This document shows positions 8,531 to 17,991 of a DNA stretch of 58,642 nucleotides, piece after piece. Under the pieces are notes generated by a model. The model had not been told where the DNA came from. It was given only the letters and a program-made list of their open reading frames with translations, and searched no databases. The position numbers were made by a program, and so were the translations under genes. Numbering within the stretch: position 1 is the first letter of the stretch; every line of letters starts with the position of its first letter. Source of the stretch: Phycisphaerae bacterium (lineage in GTDB: Bacteria; Planctomycetota; Phycisphaerae; SM23-33); contig JADHXQ010000014.1 in NCBI GenBank assembly GCA_016782885.1, positions 1 through 58,642 of the forward strand. Direction: 5' to 3'.

Positions 8531-10156
8531 ATGGACGAAATCGCCATTCGTCGCGCACTGATCAGCGTGTACGACAAGACAGGTATTCAAGACTTCGCTA
8601 AAGCACTTGCCGAAATGGATGTCGAGATCATTTCTTCGGGAGGTACCGCAAAGGCCATCGAAGCGGCCGGTATAAAGGTTCGCTACGTGCAGGAATGGAC
8701 CGGGTTTCCGGAAATGCTCGGTCACCGCGTCGTAACGCTTCATCCCAAAGTGCATGGGGCGATCCTTGCACTTCGCGATGACCCGGATCACCAGGCCGAC
8801 ATCGAGAAGTACGGACTCGAACCGGTCGACCTGGTCTGCGTAAGCCTTTATCCGTTCGAACAGGCTGTCGCATCCGACGATTGCACGCTTGAATCCGCCA
8901 TCGAAATGATCGATATCGGCGGTCCGACCCTGATCCGAGCCGCCGCCAAGAATCACAAGTTCGTCTCAGTCGTAACCGACCTGAGCCAGTACAATCTGAT
9001 TCTCGACGAGATGCGGGCCAACGGGGGCAAGGTCAGCTTCGAACTGCGTCAGAAACTCGCCCGCCAGGCATTCGGGCTGACCTGCCACTACGATACGGCG
9101 ATTTCTTCGTACCTCGTCGGACAGTCACGCACCGAACTGCCCGAGCGAATCAGCTTCTCTTATCGCAAAACATGCGAACTGCGATACGGTGAGAATCCCC
9201 ACCAGAAAGCCGGTTTCTATGTCGGCGACGACGCGTCAGAACCATGCATCGGACGCGCAAAACTTCTTGGTGGTAAAGAGATATCGTACAACAACTACTT
9301 CGACGGTAACGGGGCGCTGGAACTGGTCAAGGAATTCGATGAACCCGCGGTGGCGATAATCAAACATGCCAACCCCGCCGGTTGCGCCATCGATGACGAT
9401 CTCGTGGAAGCCTACCGAAAGGCCTATTTCGGCGACGTCAACGCCTGCATGGGAGGCATTGTCGCGGTAAACCGCCCCGTAAACACCGAACTGGCCACCG
9501 CCGTTGTCGAAACTTTCACGCGATGGGGCAAGCCCGCCGGCGCCGGAGGATTCTACGCCGAAATGATAATCGCCCCGTCATTCGACGACGAAGCCGTCAA
9601 AATAATTCGCGCTCGCGATGGATGGGGAAACCAGGTGCGACTGCTCGAGGTCGGTGAATTCACCAAGACCCGAAACAACGAAAAGTTCCTGAAATACGTC
9701 GTCGGAGGAATGCTCGTCCAGGACCGCGACCTGGTCAGCCTGAACGATGACGAGTGGAAAATCGTCTCAAAACGCCAACCGGCCGACCAGGAAATGGTCG
9801 ACATGAAATTTGCATGGCTGGTCTGCAAGCACGTTAAATCGAATGCGATTGTCCTGGCGAAGGACAAGGCGCTGCTCGGCGCCGGCGCCGGTCAGATGAG
9901 CCGCGTAAACTCGGCCAGACTCGCCGGTATGCTCGCAAAGAGCTACGGAGGCGGAGACGTGGTCGACATGACCGGATGCGTGCTCGCCTCTGACGCATTC
10001 TTCCCGTTCCCCGACAGCCTCGACTGGGCCGTGGAAGCCGGCGCCTCAGCCGTCATAGAACCCGGCGGATCGAAGAAGGACGCCGACGTGATCGCGCGGG
10101 CCGATGAATTGGGCCTGGCGATGATATTCACCGGTACAAGGCATTTTAATCACTAG
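8531..10156 (+). CDS. purH: Bifunctional AICAR transformylase / IMP cyclohydrolase
   Basis: 541 residues, with AGGAAAGG before the ATG. It catalyses the last two steps of de novo purine synthesis (AICAR to FAICAR to IMP) in the cytoplasm. The N-terminal IMP cyclohydrolase domain shows RALISVYDKTG, EIISSGGTAKAI, RVVTLHPKVHGAIL and the IDIGGPTLIRAAAKN segment. The transformylase domain begins near residue 200 with ELRYGENPHQKAGFY and includes KHANPAGCAI, the VKSNAIVLAKD segment and GAGAGQMSRVNS. The C-terminal SDAFFPFPDS and ending IFTGTRHFNH are canonical. Confidence 0.96.
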   Translation: MDEIAIRRALISVYDKTGIQDFAKALAEMDVEIISSGGTAKAIEAAGIKVRYVQEWTGFPEMLGHRVVTLHPKVHGAILALRDDPDHQADIEKYGLEPVDLVCVSLYPFEQAVASDDCTLESAIEMIDIGGPTLIRAAAKNHKFVSVVTDLSQYNLILDEMRANGGKVSFELRQKLARQAFGLTCHYDTAISSYLVGQSRTELPERISFSYRKTCELRYGENPHQKAGFYVGDDASEPCIGRAKLLGGKEISYNNYFDGNGALELVKEFDEPAVAIIKHANPAGCAIDDDLVEAYRKAYFGDVNACMGGIVAVNRPVNTELATAVVETFTRWGKPAGAGGFYAEMIIAPSFDDEAVKIIRARDGWGNQVRLLEVGEFTKTRNNEKFLKYVVGGMLVQDRDLVSLNDDEWKIVSKRQPADQEMVDMKFAWLVCKHVKSNAIVLAKDKALLGAGAGQMSRVNSARLAGMLAKSYGGGDVVDMTGCVLASDAFFPFPDSLDWAVEAGASAVIEPGGSKKDADVIARADELGLAMIFTGTRHFNH

Positions 10157-10347
10157 CAAAACTACCGCGAACTTGTGCAAGTAGCGCCCAGGCAAGCGGT
10201 AGTGGAACTCCGCCCAAACGGGGGACGCAGGCAAAAACGCTTGTTAACGCCGAAATGCTCCGGAAAACCCGGTTAATGTCGAACTTTCGCTTGACCGATA
10301 ACACTGACTCACAGACAATACGCGGTTCCAATCAGGAGATTCCGTGA

Positions 10348-13300
10348 ATGAACGCTAAGAACTTACCGCTTAAGTTTGCTTTTCTGGCACTGCTGGTGGC
10401 GGTGTGCATATGGTCCCTGTCCGTCAAAGGACTCAAAGAAGGTATCGATCTGCGCGGTGGACACAGCCTCACGTTCCAGATCCGCACCAATGCGGACGAA
10501 GTCAATCGACTCAAGACCAGGCAGGCCGAACTCAAGGCAAAGCTCGAACAGGCCGCCAACGACGAAGAGAAAACCGCTCTCCTCGACGCGATTAAACGCA
10601 TCGAGAGCGATCTCGCACAAGCCATAAGGGATGAAGCAACCGACGCCTCGCTGGCAGAAGATATGATCCGCATCCTCAAGGAGCGAGTCGACCCGCTGGG
10701 ACTGCGAATGCTCGAATGGCGCCCGGTCGGAGCAAACCGCTTCGAAGTCCGCATGCCCGCGGGCAACCCAAAAACCCAGGAAGCCAAAAATGCCTATCGC
10801 CGGGCAATCCAGGCCCTGGAAAGCCGCAACATCGAAAAAAGCCACCTCAGGGCACTCGAACAGAAACGCACGACTATCGAGAAACTCGCCGGTGGAGACA
10901 AGAAACTCACCGGTCTGCTCGGTGATCTGCTGGCGGCATTTGAAAAGAAAAGTAAAGCTGACGATACGAATATACAGAAGTACACCAGCGACTGGGAACT
11001 GGCCGAATCCAAGGTTCTCGAGTACAACATCGCCACCCAGGCCCTGAGAAGCATATTGTCCGGTTACGTCAGGCAAACGGACCTCAATAAGGTAAGGAAC
11101 CAGCCCAAAGCCCGGACAGCTTTAGAGGGCAGACTGGAAGGATACAACAATTCCATCAAGTCATTCCTCGATGATCACAAGGACAATCCCGACAGGACGG
11201 CGGCGATAAACAAGGTTATCACGCTCTACAAAGCCTGGGCTGACATGCGCCAGGAGCTCGAAGACCCCTCCGACCTGATGCGCCTGATCACCAAGGCCGG
11301 CGCCCTGGAGTTCCGCATCGCACCAGTATTGGCGGGATCCGCAAGCGAAAAGCAGGAAGCCTTTCCCGACTCCGAAAGAATCAGGTACATCAAGATCCTT
11401 CATGACACGCTCGACAAGGAGGGTCCCCAGGGTCTGGCCAGGCGGACAGACCGCTACATGTGGTTCCCGATACGCGGCGACCGCAAGAGCGGATACGCTT
11501 CGATGGTCACCTCCGACTACGGTGGTCAGAGATACCTGCTGCTGAGCAACTTCAAGGGAAAGACGCTTCTCCAGCGGCGCGACGCCGGCAGGTGGGCGCT
11601 GACGAATGCCTTCTGGTCTAATGACGACAAGGGAATGCCCGCGGTCGGATTTAGAATGGATGACGCCGGCGCCAAGTTTCTCCACGCCCTGACCAGCAAC
11701 AACAAGGGCGAGCACATGGCGATCCTCCTGGACAGCGAAGTCTACTCGGCGCCCGTCATCCAGAGCACCATCTCATCAAGCGGTATCATCACGATGGGTA
11801 CGTTCAACTCCGAGGAAGTCAACAGCCTGATCAAAATCCTGCGGGCCGGTTCGCTTCCCGCCAAGCTTATTGAAGTACCCGTCGCCGAAAGCTCGTTCGG
11901 ACCCACATTCGGTGAAGCCAATCGCGAGATGGGCTTCCGTGCCGGAATCATTGGCCTGATCGCGGTAGCCGCCTTCATGTGCATCTACTACATGACCGCC
12001 GGAGTAGTCGCGATAATCGCCCTGGTGCTTAATATCGTCCTGGTGCTCGGTGTCATGAGCCTCATCGGCGCCGTATTCACGCTTCCCGGTATCGCCGGTA
12101 TCATCCTGACTGTCGGTATAGCCGTAGACGCAAACGTTCTCATATTCGAACGCCTGCGAGAGGAGCAGCAACGAGGAACCGCGATTCAAAGAGCCATGGC
12201 GAATGCCTATGAACGGGCCTTCAGCGCAATTTTCGACGCAAATATCACAACATTGATAACCTGTCTTATCCTTGGATGGGTCGGCACCGAGGAAGTGCGC
12301 GGTTTCGCGGTCACCTTGGCGTTCGGCGTGATGTTCTCGATGTTCACCGCACTGGTCGTTACGCGGTGGATATTCCAGCTTCTGCTGGACAGAAACATCA
12401 TCGTAAAACCGCTGAACATGCTGCACATCATCGGAGTACCGAAAGTCAACTGGATGGCGAAGAGGCATTTCTTCTGGGTGCTGTCGATATCAATGGTCGT
12501 GATAGGTATTTTCTCGATGTTGGGGCAGGGCAAGAACCTGCTGGGCATCGAGTTTTCCGCCGGTACGCAGGCGGTTGTCACGTTCAAAGACGACGCGCTG
12601 ATTGACGGGAAACTTCCCGACGCCGAACTCGTGCGAACCAGGTTCATGACCGGCGTAAATAAACTGGCCGTCGAGAACCATGACGAGTACGGTAAACTCG
12701 CCGAAACATCGAAGATCGAAACGAGGTACGACTACAAGAAGGTCGGAAGGTTCGTCGATGCGCGCGACAGCGACAACGATAAGAAGATAACCCTGGCCGA
12801 ATTCAAGGCCCTGCCCCGGGCCAATGTCGATTTCTTCAAGCTTATCGACACCAACTCTGACAACACGCTCGACAGCGACGAACTCCAGGGACTGCCCGAG
12901 ACGTCGTACCAGATAACCACGACCGAGGTGTCCGTACCGAAGATCAGCAAGATCGCCACCGACACGTTCGGAGCATCCCTGAAACGGCGAATCAGCTACC
13001 TGCCGAAATCCGCTGAAAACGCCAATGGATACGTCGTGGTCAAGGGCGCCGCGATCCCTGAACTGGACCTCGAATCCAACGCCGAGGGATATGCCGCAGT
13101 CCGCCCCAGAAGCAACACGGTACACACCGGAACGACAGAAGATTTCTCCGGCGGCGTGGTCATAACCATTCGCGAATTCTCGCCGAAAATGACGGCTCGC
13201 GAGTTCCAGGAACGAATCGAAAACACCCAACTGCAACCGGACTTCGCCGCGAAAACGCAGAACCGCGTCAAGGTCGTCGCGCTCGGCGGAACCGATGCCG

Positions 13301-14028
13301 GCGTGTCGGCGGACTTCGCGATATTCTCCCGTACTGGGCAAACCGCCCAGAAAGCCGAAACGGCGGCCTCCGATCTTTCAATATTACTGGCTGCATCACT
13401 TCACCGGGACGAGGCGATTGTAGCGATCAATTTCGACGCGGCCATTGCATCCGGAGCGGCGCAGTCGGCAATTATCGCCATCATCATGTCCTGGATAGCG
13501 ATCGTACTGTATGTCTGGGTGCGATTCGGGTCCATACGCTGGGGACTGGCCGCTGTGGTCTGCCTGATCCACGACGTGGTAATCGTGGTCGGACTCCTCG
13601 CCGCTTCGGTATGGATGGCCGATACCGCACTGGGCGGATTGCTGGGTATCGGTTCGTTCAAGATAGACCTCGCCATGGTGGCGGCGATCCTGACGGTCAT
13701 CGGTTATTCGGTTAACGACACGATCGTCGTGTTCGACCGTATCCGTGAGAATCGCGGTAAGCTTGCCAGCGTGTCGGTCATGGCGCTTAACTCGTCGATC
13801 AACCAGACGCTGGGGCGGACGCTGCTTACTTCGGCTACCACGTTGATAGTAGTGGTGATAATGTATGTCGCCGGCGGCGACGCCATCCGCCCGTTCAGCT
13901 TCGCGCTGCTGGTGGGTGTATTGTTCGGTACGTATTCGTCGGTAGCTATCGCCAGCCCGCTGCTGATGGGCCTTCGCAAGGCATTAGTGGCACGAACCGC
14001 GGGTATGACCGAAGGACAGGACGCCTGA
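10348..14028 (+). CDS. secDF: Fused protein-export membrane protein SecDF with inserted EF-hand pair
   Basis: 1226 residues, much longer than typical SecDF fusions. The CAGGAG site fits the ATG. SecDF uses the proton gradient to assist late steps of Sec export. The SecD half has TM1 at about 8-25, GIDLRGGHS just after, and the six-helix core from about 528 with the D4 motif (GIAVDANVLIFERLREE). The SecF half starts at about 705, with GIEFSAGTQ and later YSVNDTIVVFDRIREN. Two unusual insertions are seen. One is a long lysine/glutamate-rich helical segment in the SecD periplasmic part (about 48-98 and 143-300). The other, in the SecF periplasmic loop, is a pair of EF-hand loops at 807-818 (DSDNDKKITLAE) and 834-845 (DTNSDNTLDSDE). 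YajC is not upstream. Confidence 0.95.
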   Translation: MNAKNLPLKFAFLALLVAVCIWSLSVKGLKEGIDLRGGHSLTFQIRTNADEVNRLKTRQAELKAKLEQAANDEEKTALLDAIKRIESDLAQAIRDEATDASLAEDMIRILKERVDPLGLRMLEWRPVGANRFEVRMPAGNPKTQEAKNAYRRAIQALESRNIEKSHLRALEQKRTTIEKLAGGDKKLTGLLGDLLAAFEKKSKADDTNIQKYTSDWELAESKVLEYNIATQALRSILSGYVRQTDLNKVRNQPKARTALEGRLEGYNNSIKSFLDDHKDNPDRTAAINKVITLYKAWADMRQELEDPSDLMRLITKAGALEFRIAPVLAGSASEKQEAFPDSERIRYIKILHDTLDKEGPQGLARRTDRYMWFPIRGDRKSGYASMVTSDYGGQRYLLLSNFKGKTLLQRRDAGRWALTNAFWSNDDKGMPAVGFRMDDAGAKFLHALTSNNKGEHMAILLDSEVYSAPVIQSTISSSGIITMGTFNSEEVNSLIKILRAGSLPAKLIEVPVAESSFGPTFGEANREMGFRAGIIGLIAVAAFMCIYYMTAGVVAIIALVLNIVLVLGVMSLIGAVFTLPGIAGIILTVGIAVDANVLIFERLREEQQRGTAIQRAMANAYERAFSAIFDANITTLITCLILGWVGTEEVRGFAVTLAFGVMFSMFTALVVTRWIFQLLLDRNIIVKPLNMLHIIGVPKVNWMAKRHFFWVLSISMVVIGIFSMLGQGKNLLGIEFSAGTQAVVTFKDDALIDGKLPDAELVRTRFMTGVNKLAVENHDEYGKLAETSKIETRYDYKKVGRFVDARDSDNDKKITLAEFKALPRANVDFFKLIDTNSDNTLDSDELQGLPETSYQITTTEVSVPKISKIATDTFGASLKRRISYLPKSAENANGYVVVKGAAIPELDLESNAEGYAAVRPRSNTVHTGTTEDFSGGVVITIREFSPKMTAREFQERIENTQLQPDFAAKTQNRVKVVALGGTDAGVSADFAIFSRTGQTAQKAETAASDLSILLAASLHRDEAIVAINFDAAIASGAAQSAIIAIIMSWIAIVLYVWVRFGSIRWGLAAVVCLIHDVVIVVGLLAASVWMADTALGGLLGIGSFKIDLAMVAAILTVIGYSVNDTIVVFDRIRENRGKLASVSVMALNSSINQTLGRTLLTSATTLIVVVIMYVAGGDAIRPFSFALLVGVLFGTYSSVAIASPLLMGLRKALVARTAGMTEGQDA

Positions 14029-14063
14029 CGGATTGGATATTCGCCGTTTCCTCGCCCAGAGGT

Positions 14064-14069
14064 TATAAT
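14064..14069 (+). promoter_or_regulatory. Perfect -10 box very close to a start codon
   Basis: TATAAT lies only 9 bases before the ATG at 14079. The expected transcription start would be at or within a few bases of the ATG, suggesting a leaderless or near-leaderless mRNA. The -35 region is poor (TTCGCC at 18 bases). No ribosome-binding site is present before the ATG. Confidence 0.5.
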
Positions 14070-14078
14070 CTCACCACC

Positions 14079-15614
14079 ATGAGAGCGTTGCGAGTCATTC
14101 CGGCAGTCTGTTTGCTTCTGGTCGGATGCCCGCCTCCTCCCGCCAGGCCCGCCGCCTCCCCGGCGAACGGTCCCGATCCCCTTCCCCTCCAGCAGGCCCG
14201 CGCCTACAAAGAGACCGTCACTGGCCTGTTTGTATCGCTGGTGGATTTCGAAGACGCCCACGACGGTCCGAAAGGCTACTCGCAGGTCGAGCAGTTCTCT
14301 ATCGCACCCTCAGACAAGGCGGGGCGGCGGAAATTCGTCGTCAATATTACCCGCACGGGCGCCGGGGCAATGGAAGTAACGCTCGGGGAGGGGGCAAAAC
14401 TGAACTTCGCCAGCCGGGACATACACGACTTCACGGGCTATACGCTGCTTACCATGGCGCTGTACAGCGAGGCGCTTCGCGACGACCTGCAGGTCACTTT
14501 GGTTTCCGAGAATGGAAGCTGGAGGAGCCATCGAACCCTGGTGACTCCGGGATGGAACAACGTACTGATAGACATACAGCGGCTCTCACGCGTCCAAAAC
14601 TTCAGCACCACGTCGGTCAGGGAAATCCATATCGCCTTCGCCGATGCCCTCGGCGACGTGACTTTCAATCTTGACGACATCATGCTGATAGACAATCGCC
14701 GAACGATCGAACCGGTTCCGCCGGGAATCAAGCTCCTCAAACGCGGTCTGGATTACGAACTGACCGTACCAGGCCACAAAAAACCTATCGCCCTGAGCCA
14801 GAGCAAAGACGGACTGTGGCGGCTGGCGCGCCGCCAGGGCATCGTGCGATTAAGTTCAAACGACAAGCCCCTGACCGCTGGAGACGAGGACCTGGCGATA
14901 ATGGGCAAACGCAAGGTCGGACGCGTCGAGATCATCGAGCATAACAAGTTGCGGCTCCGCCTGGCAAACACATGGTACTTTCCGACCCGCGCCGGGGAGT
15001 GGGCCTCGCTGGCAATCAGACAGGTCAGGTGGGAATATACCATTTACGCCGACGGCACCTGGATAACCAATGTCGAACTCAATAATGCCGGCGGAAAGGA
15101 AATCCGCCAGGCCGGTCTGTTCATAGGCGAACAAGCCGCCTGGGACGACGGGGCGTCAGGCGCCGAAAGGGTCGAATCGAAATTCACCGGACCGGTTGCA
15201 CGCTGGAACTACATGTTCGCGTCGCCCCAGGCCAACCAACGCTCGGCATTCGAGCAGTACTTCCAGCCCGGGCGAATCGAAATCCGGATGGGCCGCGGCG
15301 ACGTCTACACGCCGGGCGATACCGACACAAACCGCTTCGACGAATCCCGAGGCTGCTACTACCTCAGCGCCAACCGGGCCGGACATTGCAGGTTCACGTT
15401 CTATCCCGGCCGGATGGGTAAACGCGACACGGTGTTCCACATAGCCGGTCCCTGGGGCAAAACTCTCTCCGTCAATTCCGCGGGAATGGCATTGCGCGAG
15501 ATAACCCGCCTGTCCGACGGTTCGGTGCTGTTCGTCCTGCCCGGACGGGTCGCCACGCCAAAACATATCGAAGTCGCCGGCGAGCCAAAACCTCCCCAAG
15601 GCGACAAGGACTAA
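14079..15614 (+). CDS. Lipoprotein of unknown function with a carbohydrate-binding-like N-terminal domain
   Basis: 511 residues. The signal peptide ends in LLLVGC, a lipobox, followed by a proline/alanine-rich linker. Residues of about 50-210 look like a jelly-roll carbohydrate-binding module: a FEDAHDGPKG start, alternating strands, NVLIDIQRL and TFNLDDIMLIDNR, as seen in complex-carbohydrate-binding domains. The C-terminal 300 residues are beta-rich and aromatic and were not recognised. It is 51 bases downstream of secDF but probably has its own promoter (TATAAT just before the ATG). It is likely a surface lipoprotein involved in polysaccharide handling, by inference only. Confidence 0.75.
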   Translation: MRALRVIPAVCLLLVGCPPPPARPAASPANGPDPLPLQQARAYKETVTGLFVSLVDFEDAHDGPKGYSQVEQFSIAPSDKAGRRKFVVNITRTGAGAMEVTLGEGAKLNFASRDIHDFTGYTLLTMALYSEALRDDLQVTLVSENGSWRSHRTLVTPGWNNVLIDIQRLSRVQNFSTTSVREIHIAFADALGDVTFNLDDIMLIDNRRTIEPVPPGIKLLKRGLDYELTVPGHKKPIALSQSKDGLWRLARRQGIVRLSSNDKPLTAGDEDLAIMGKRKVGRVEIIEHNKLRLRLANTWYFPTRAGEWASLAIRQVRWEYTIYADGTWITNVELNNAGGKEIRQAGLFIGEQAAWDDGASGAERVESKFTGPVARWNYMFASPQANQRSAFEQYFQPGRIEIRMGRGDVYTPGDTDTNRFDESRGCYYLSANRAGHCRFTFYPGRMGKRDTVFHIAGPWGKTLSVNSAGMALREITRLSDGSVLFVLPGRVATPKHIEVAGEPKPPQGDKD

Positions 15615-15656
15615 CCCGGAAAAACTGCACCAATCCAGCGCCAAAAGCTTTTTACG

Positions 15657-15686
15657 TTGCCGACGCCCGAGAGAAACCGATATAAT
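15657..15686 (+). promoter_or_regulatory. Sigma70-type promoter of the prepilin-like gene
   Basis: TTGCCG at 15657-15662, an 18-base spacer, and TATAAT at 15681-15686, about 40 bases before the ATG at 15727. The -10 is a perfect match. Confidence 0.6.
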
Positions 15687-15726
15687 ATAAGATAGGCTGT
15701 TTACCTGATGGACAGGAGTGGCTTCT

Positions 15727-16809
15727 ATGAGTAACGTCATGAAATCACGCGTAAAAGGTGCTGCGTCTCTCCGCCCCGGACCCTCGCGGCGGCGGGAGAA
15801 GCGTGCTTTTACTCTGGTCGAATTACTGGTTGTCATCGCTGTTATCGCCCTTCTGGCGATGATGTTGTTTCCGACTCTGGGCAGCGTATTCGGGATAGCA
15901 AGGTCCACCCAATGCGGAAACCGGCTCAAGGAAATCGGCAATGCCATGAAATTACTGGAAGCCCAGGAGGGTCGCAGTGAAATGCAGGCCCTGTTCTGGC
16001 AGGCCGCAATCAGCAAATATCTCGGAAACAGCAAAAGCAGCCTGATCTGCCCGGAATACTCCCACATCTTGAGCCTGGCGGGCATTGAAGAGGACGAGAT
16101 CGAAAAACCGGCGCCCGTTCCACTGGAAGATTTGGTCGCGTTCAAGGTCGTCAAGGGGGGATCGACGTATTACGAGGATATGGGCAGAGGAACCATGGTA
16201 GTCAAGCTCTCTGATGAAAACTGGCATAAAGCCATTGCCGACGGCTGGCTCGGTAACGCGAACTCCTCCAACTTCATGCCGCGTGAAAACTACGAAGACG
16301 GGTCGGAGGACAAAGCCAATCCGTACTGGTTGTGCCTGGAAGACCATGGGGGCGACCAGGACTACAAAGACGTTATGGTGAAGGTCACTATCACGGGAAG
16401 CGGATATCTGCTGGAATGTCAGTCCGGGTTCACGGGACACCGTAACTCGGTCGTCAAAAAGCCCGACTATGAGGAAATACAGTACATAGGCAGCAATGCC
16501 CAGCCCGGTAAACTGGATCCGATACCTATCGCGGTCAATGGAGTCATATCCAGCTACGGAATGAATACCGCAGTGCCCCAATTGAACGCGGCAGGCGCTA
16601 TTATGGTGATGGATTATCACTGGTTGATAGCGACACCGAACGATAACTGGTCCGAATTCCCAAATCCCGAAAACAGCACTGTCCCGATATTTGCACGCCA
16701 CAAAGAACGCGTTAACGTGGTGTTCATGGATGGTTCGGTAAGAATGATGGACCCCGACGACATCGACCCGGGCAACAATAACGTCTCAGAGACTTACTGG
16801 CTGCCCTGA
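15727..16809 (+). CDS. Prepilin-like protein with type II secretion/type IV pilin N-terminus
   Basis: 360 residues from ATG 15727, chosen over a GTG 9 bases earlier because AGGAG lies 8 bases upstream of the ATG. Residues of about 20-55 are a class III signal, RREKRAFTLVELLVV followed by a hydrophobic helix. This is cut by prepilin peptidase before the Phe, with Ala instead of the usual Gly at -1, as is common in planctomycetes. The body is hydrophilic. Near the C-terminus, RHKERVNVVFMDGSVR is the H-x9-DG-like segment seen in many planctomycete prepilins. Such proteins occur in large families and their roles are mostly unknown. It has its own promoter. Confidence 0.85.
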   Translation: MSNVMKSRVKGAASLRPGPSRRREKRAFTLVELLVVIAVIALLAMMLFPTLGSVFGIARSTQCGNRLKEIGNAMKLLEAQEGRSEMQALFWQAAISKYLGNSKSSLICPEYSHILSLAGIEEDEIEKPAPVPLEDLVAFKVVKGGSTYYEDMGRGTMVVKLSDENWHKAIADGWLGNANSSNFMPRENYEDGSEDKANPYWLCLEDHGGDQDYKDVMVKVTITGSGYLLECQSGFTGHRNSVVKKPDYEEIQYIGSNAQPGKLDPIPIAVNGVISSYGMNTAVPQLNAAGAIMVMDYHWLIATPNDNWSEFPNPENSTVPIFARHKERVNVVFMDGSVRMMDPDDIDPGNNNVSETYWLP

Positions 16810-16858
16810 CCGCCGGCTCGCACGGACCGGACACAGACTCACCGGCCGGGAGAAATAA

Positions 16859-17551
16859 GTGTACTACATTCCCATGCGGATTCGCATACTCATCGTGGTA
16901 GCTGTACTGTTGACGCCCCTGGCAGTATGGCGCATCGTCTCCAGCCGAAATTCCGCGCCCGACAGGTCACCCGAAGAGATCGCCATACGCAAAGATCGGA
17001 TCGCCGGTAATGTCGAGGGACTCGCCAAAAAAGTCAAGACTTTCCCGCCAAAATACGCAAGGAAGGCGGTCCGGGCCTTTGGACCGGGCGGGGCCAAATC
17101 GCTACCGCTCCTGAAGAAGGTTCTGCTGGAAGACAAACGCCCTGAAATCAGACAACAGGCCGCACAAACAATGGCGCAGGCTGTCCAAGTGGCCGCCCGG
17201 AAAGACAAACCCCTCGCCAGGCAAATGACCTCCGCCCTGGTAACAGCTCTTTCACGTGACAAGACTCCGGAGGTGCGCGCCTCGGCGGCCGCGGCGCTGG
17301 GGCAAGTCTATGACTACAACAATATGGCCTCGCTGCTGAAAGCAATGGATGATAAAGACCTGACCGTCAGACGCAGGGCTTTTGAAGCCGTTACTCGCAT
17401 ATTCGGACGGCGATACATATTCAACCCCAACAGCGCACCGGACAAACGGCAAATTGTTATCCGGGCCATCAACGCGGACTGGGAAATACACAAGAAACCT
17501 GTCGGTAATTATCACGACCGTAATCGCAAATCATTAAAGCAAACACACTAA
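16859..17551 (+). CDS. Membrane-anchored HEAT-repeat protein
   Basis: 230 residues from GTG 16859 (GGGAG 7 bases before). ATG 16874 is a weaker alternative because its spacing from GGGAG is too long. The N-terminal 25 residues form a hydrophobic anchor or signal. Residues of about 60-190 contain HEAT-type helical pairs (for example EIRQQAAQTMAQAV, EVRASAAAALGQV and TVRRRAFEAVTRI), a scaffold for protein contacts. The C-terminus is basic. It lies 49 bases after the prepilin-like gene and is possibly cotranscribed with it. Function unknown. Confidence 0.75.
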   Translation: MYYIPMRIRILIVVAVLLTPLAVWRIVSSRNSAPDRSPEEIAIRKDRIAGNVEGLAKKVKTFPPKYARKAVRAFGPGGAKSLPLLKKVLLEDKRPEIRQQAAQTMAQAVQVAARKDKPLARQMTSALVTALSRDKTPEVRASAAAALGQVYDYNNMASLLKAMDDKDLTVRRRAFEAVTRIFGRRYIFNPNSAPDKRQIVIRAINADWEIHKKPVGNYHDRNRKSLKQTH

Positions 17552-17585
17552 ACCGGAGCGGTGGGCGGGCGAGCGAAATTTCCGC

Positions 17586-17614
17586 TTGATCTGCCTCGAA
17601 TTTGCCGATATACT
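17586..17614 (+). promoter_or_regulatory. Sigma70-type promoter of rpmE
   Basis: TTGATC at 17586-17591, a 17-base spacer, and TATACT at 17609-17614, leaving an approximately 35-base leader before the rpmE ATG at 17655. Spacing and box quality are good. Confidence 0.65.
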
Positions 17615-17654
17615 ACTGTGTTCTTTACCCTAGAGAACAATCAGAGGTAGCACC

Positions 17655-17870
17655 ATGAAGCCCGATATCCATCCGGAATACAAGGAAATAAACGTCAGAT
17701 GCGCGTGCGGCGCCACATTCACAACCGGTTCGGCCGGGGGCGATGTCCAGGTCGACATATGCTCGAACTGCCACCCGTTCTACACGGGCAAACAGAAGTT
17801 CATCGATACCGCGGGACGTGTCGAAAAATTCCAGAAGAAGTTTGGCGGCGACTATTTCAAAAAGAAGTAG
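17655..17870 (+). CDS. rpmE: 50S ribosomal protein L31
   Basis: 71 residues, the expected size for the zinc-containing (C+) form. Cysteines are arranged as CAC near residue 16-18 and CSNC near 36-39. The [16 protein letters not shown] and [11 protein letters not shown] segments are the family signature. AGAGGTAGC precedes the ATG. It has its own promoter, ends in a strong terminator, and is followed by prfA, an association also seen in other bacteria. Confidence 0.96.
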   Translation: MKPDIHPEYKEINVRCACGATFTTGSAGGDVQVDICSNCHPFYTGKQKFIDTAGRVEKFQKKFGGDYFKKK

Positions 17871-17887
17871 CTTCGCCAGCCCCCTGT

Positions 17888-17927
17888 AACGCCGACGTTT
17901 AACCCTTCAGGGCACGTCGGCGTTTTT
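17888..17927 (+). terminator. Rho-independent terminator after rpmE
   Basis: AACGCCGACGT (17888-17898) pairs perfectly with ACGTCGGCGTT (17914-17924) across a 15-base loop, and the stem runs into TTTTT. It separates rpmE from prfA. Confidence 0.9.
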
Positions 17928-17991
17928 GCGCAATCGTCCGGCGAACTCCACCAGCACAGCTTTGTAAGTCAGTCAGATCCCGGGATCTACC

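Noticed and set aside
10254..10270. Repeat of GAAATGCTCCGGAAAA at about 8449 and 10254
   Set aside because: A 15-16-base match between a coding end and an intergenic region is within what chance gives over 58 kb; there is no extended similarity.
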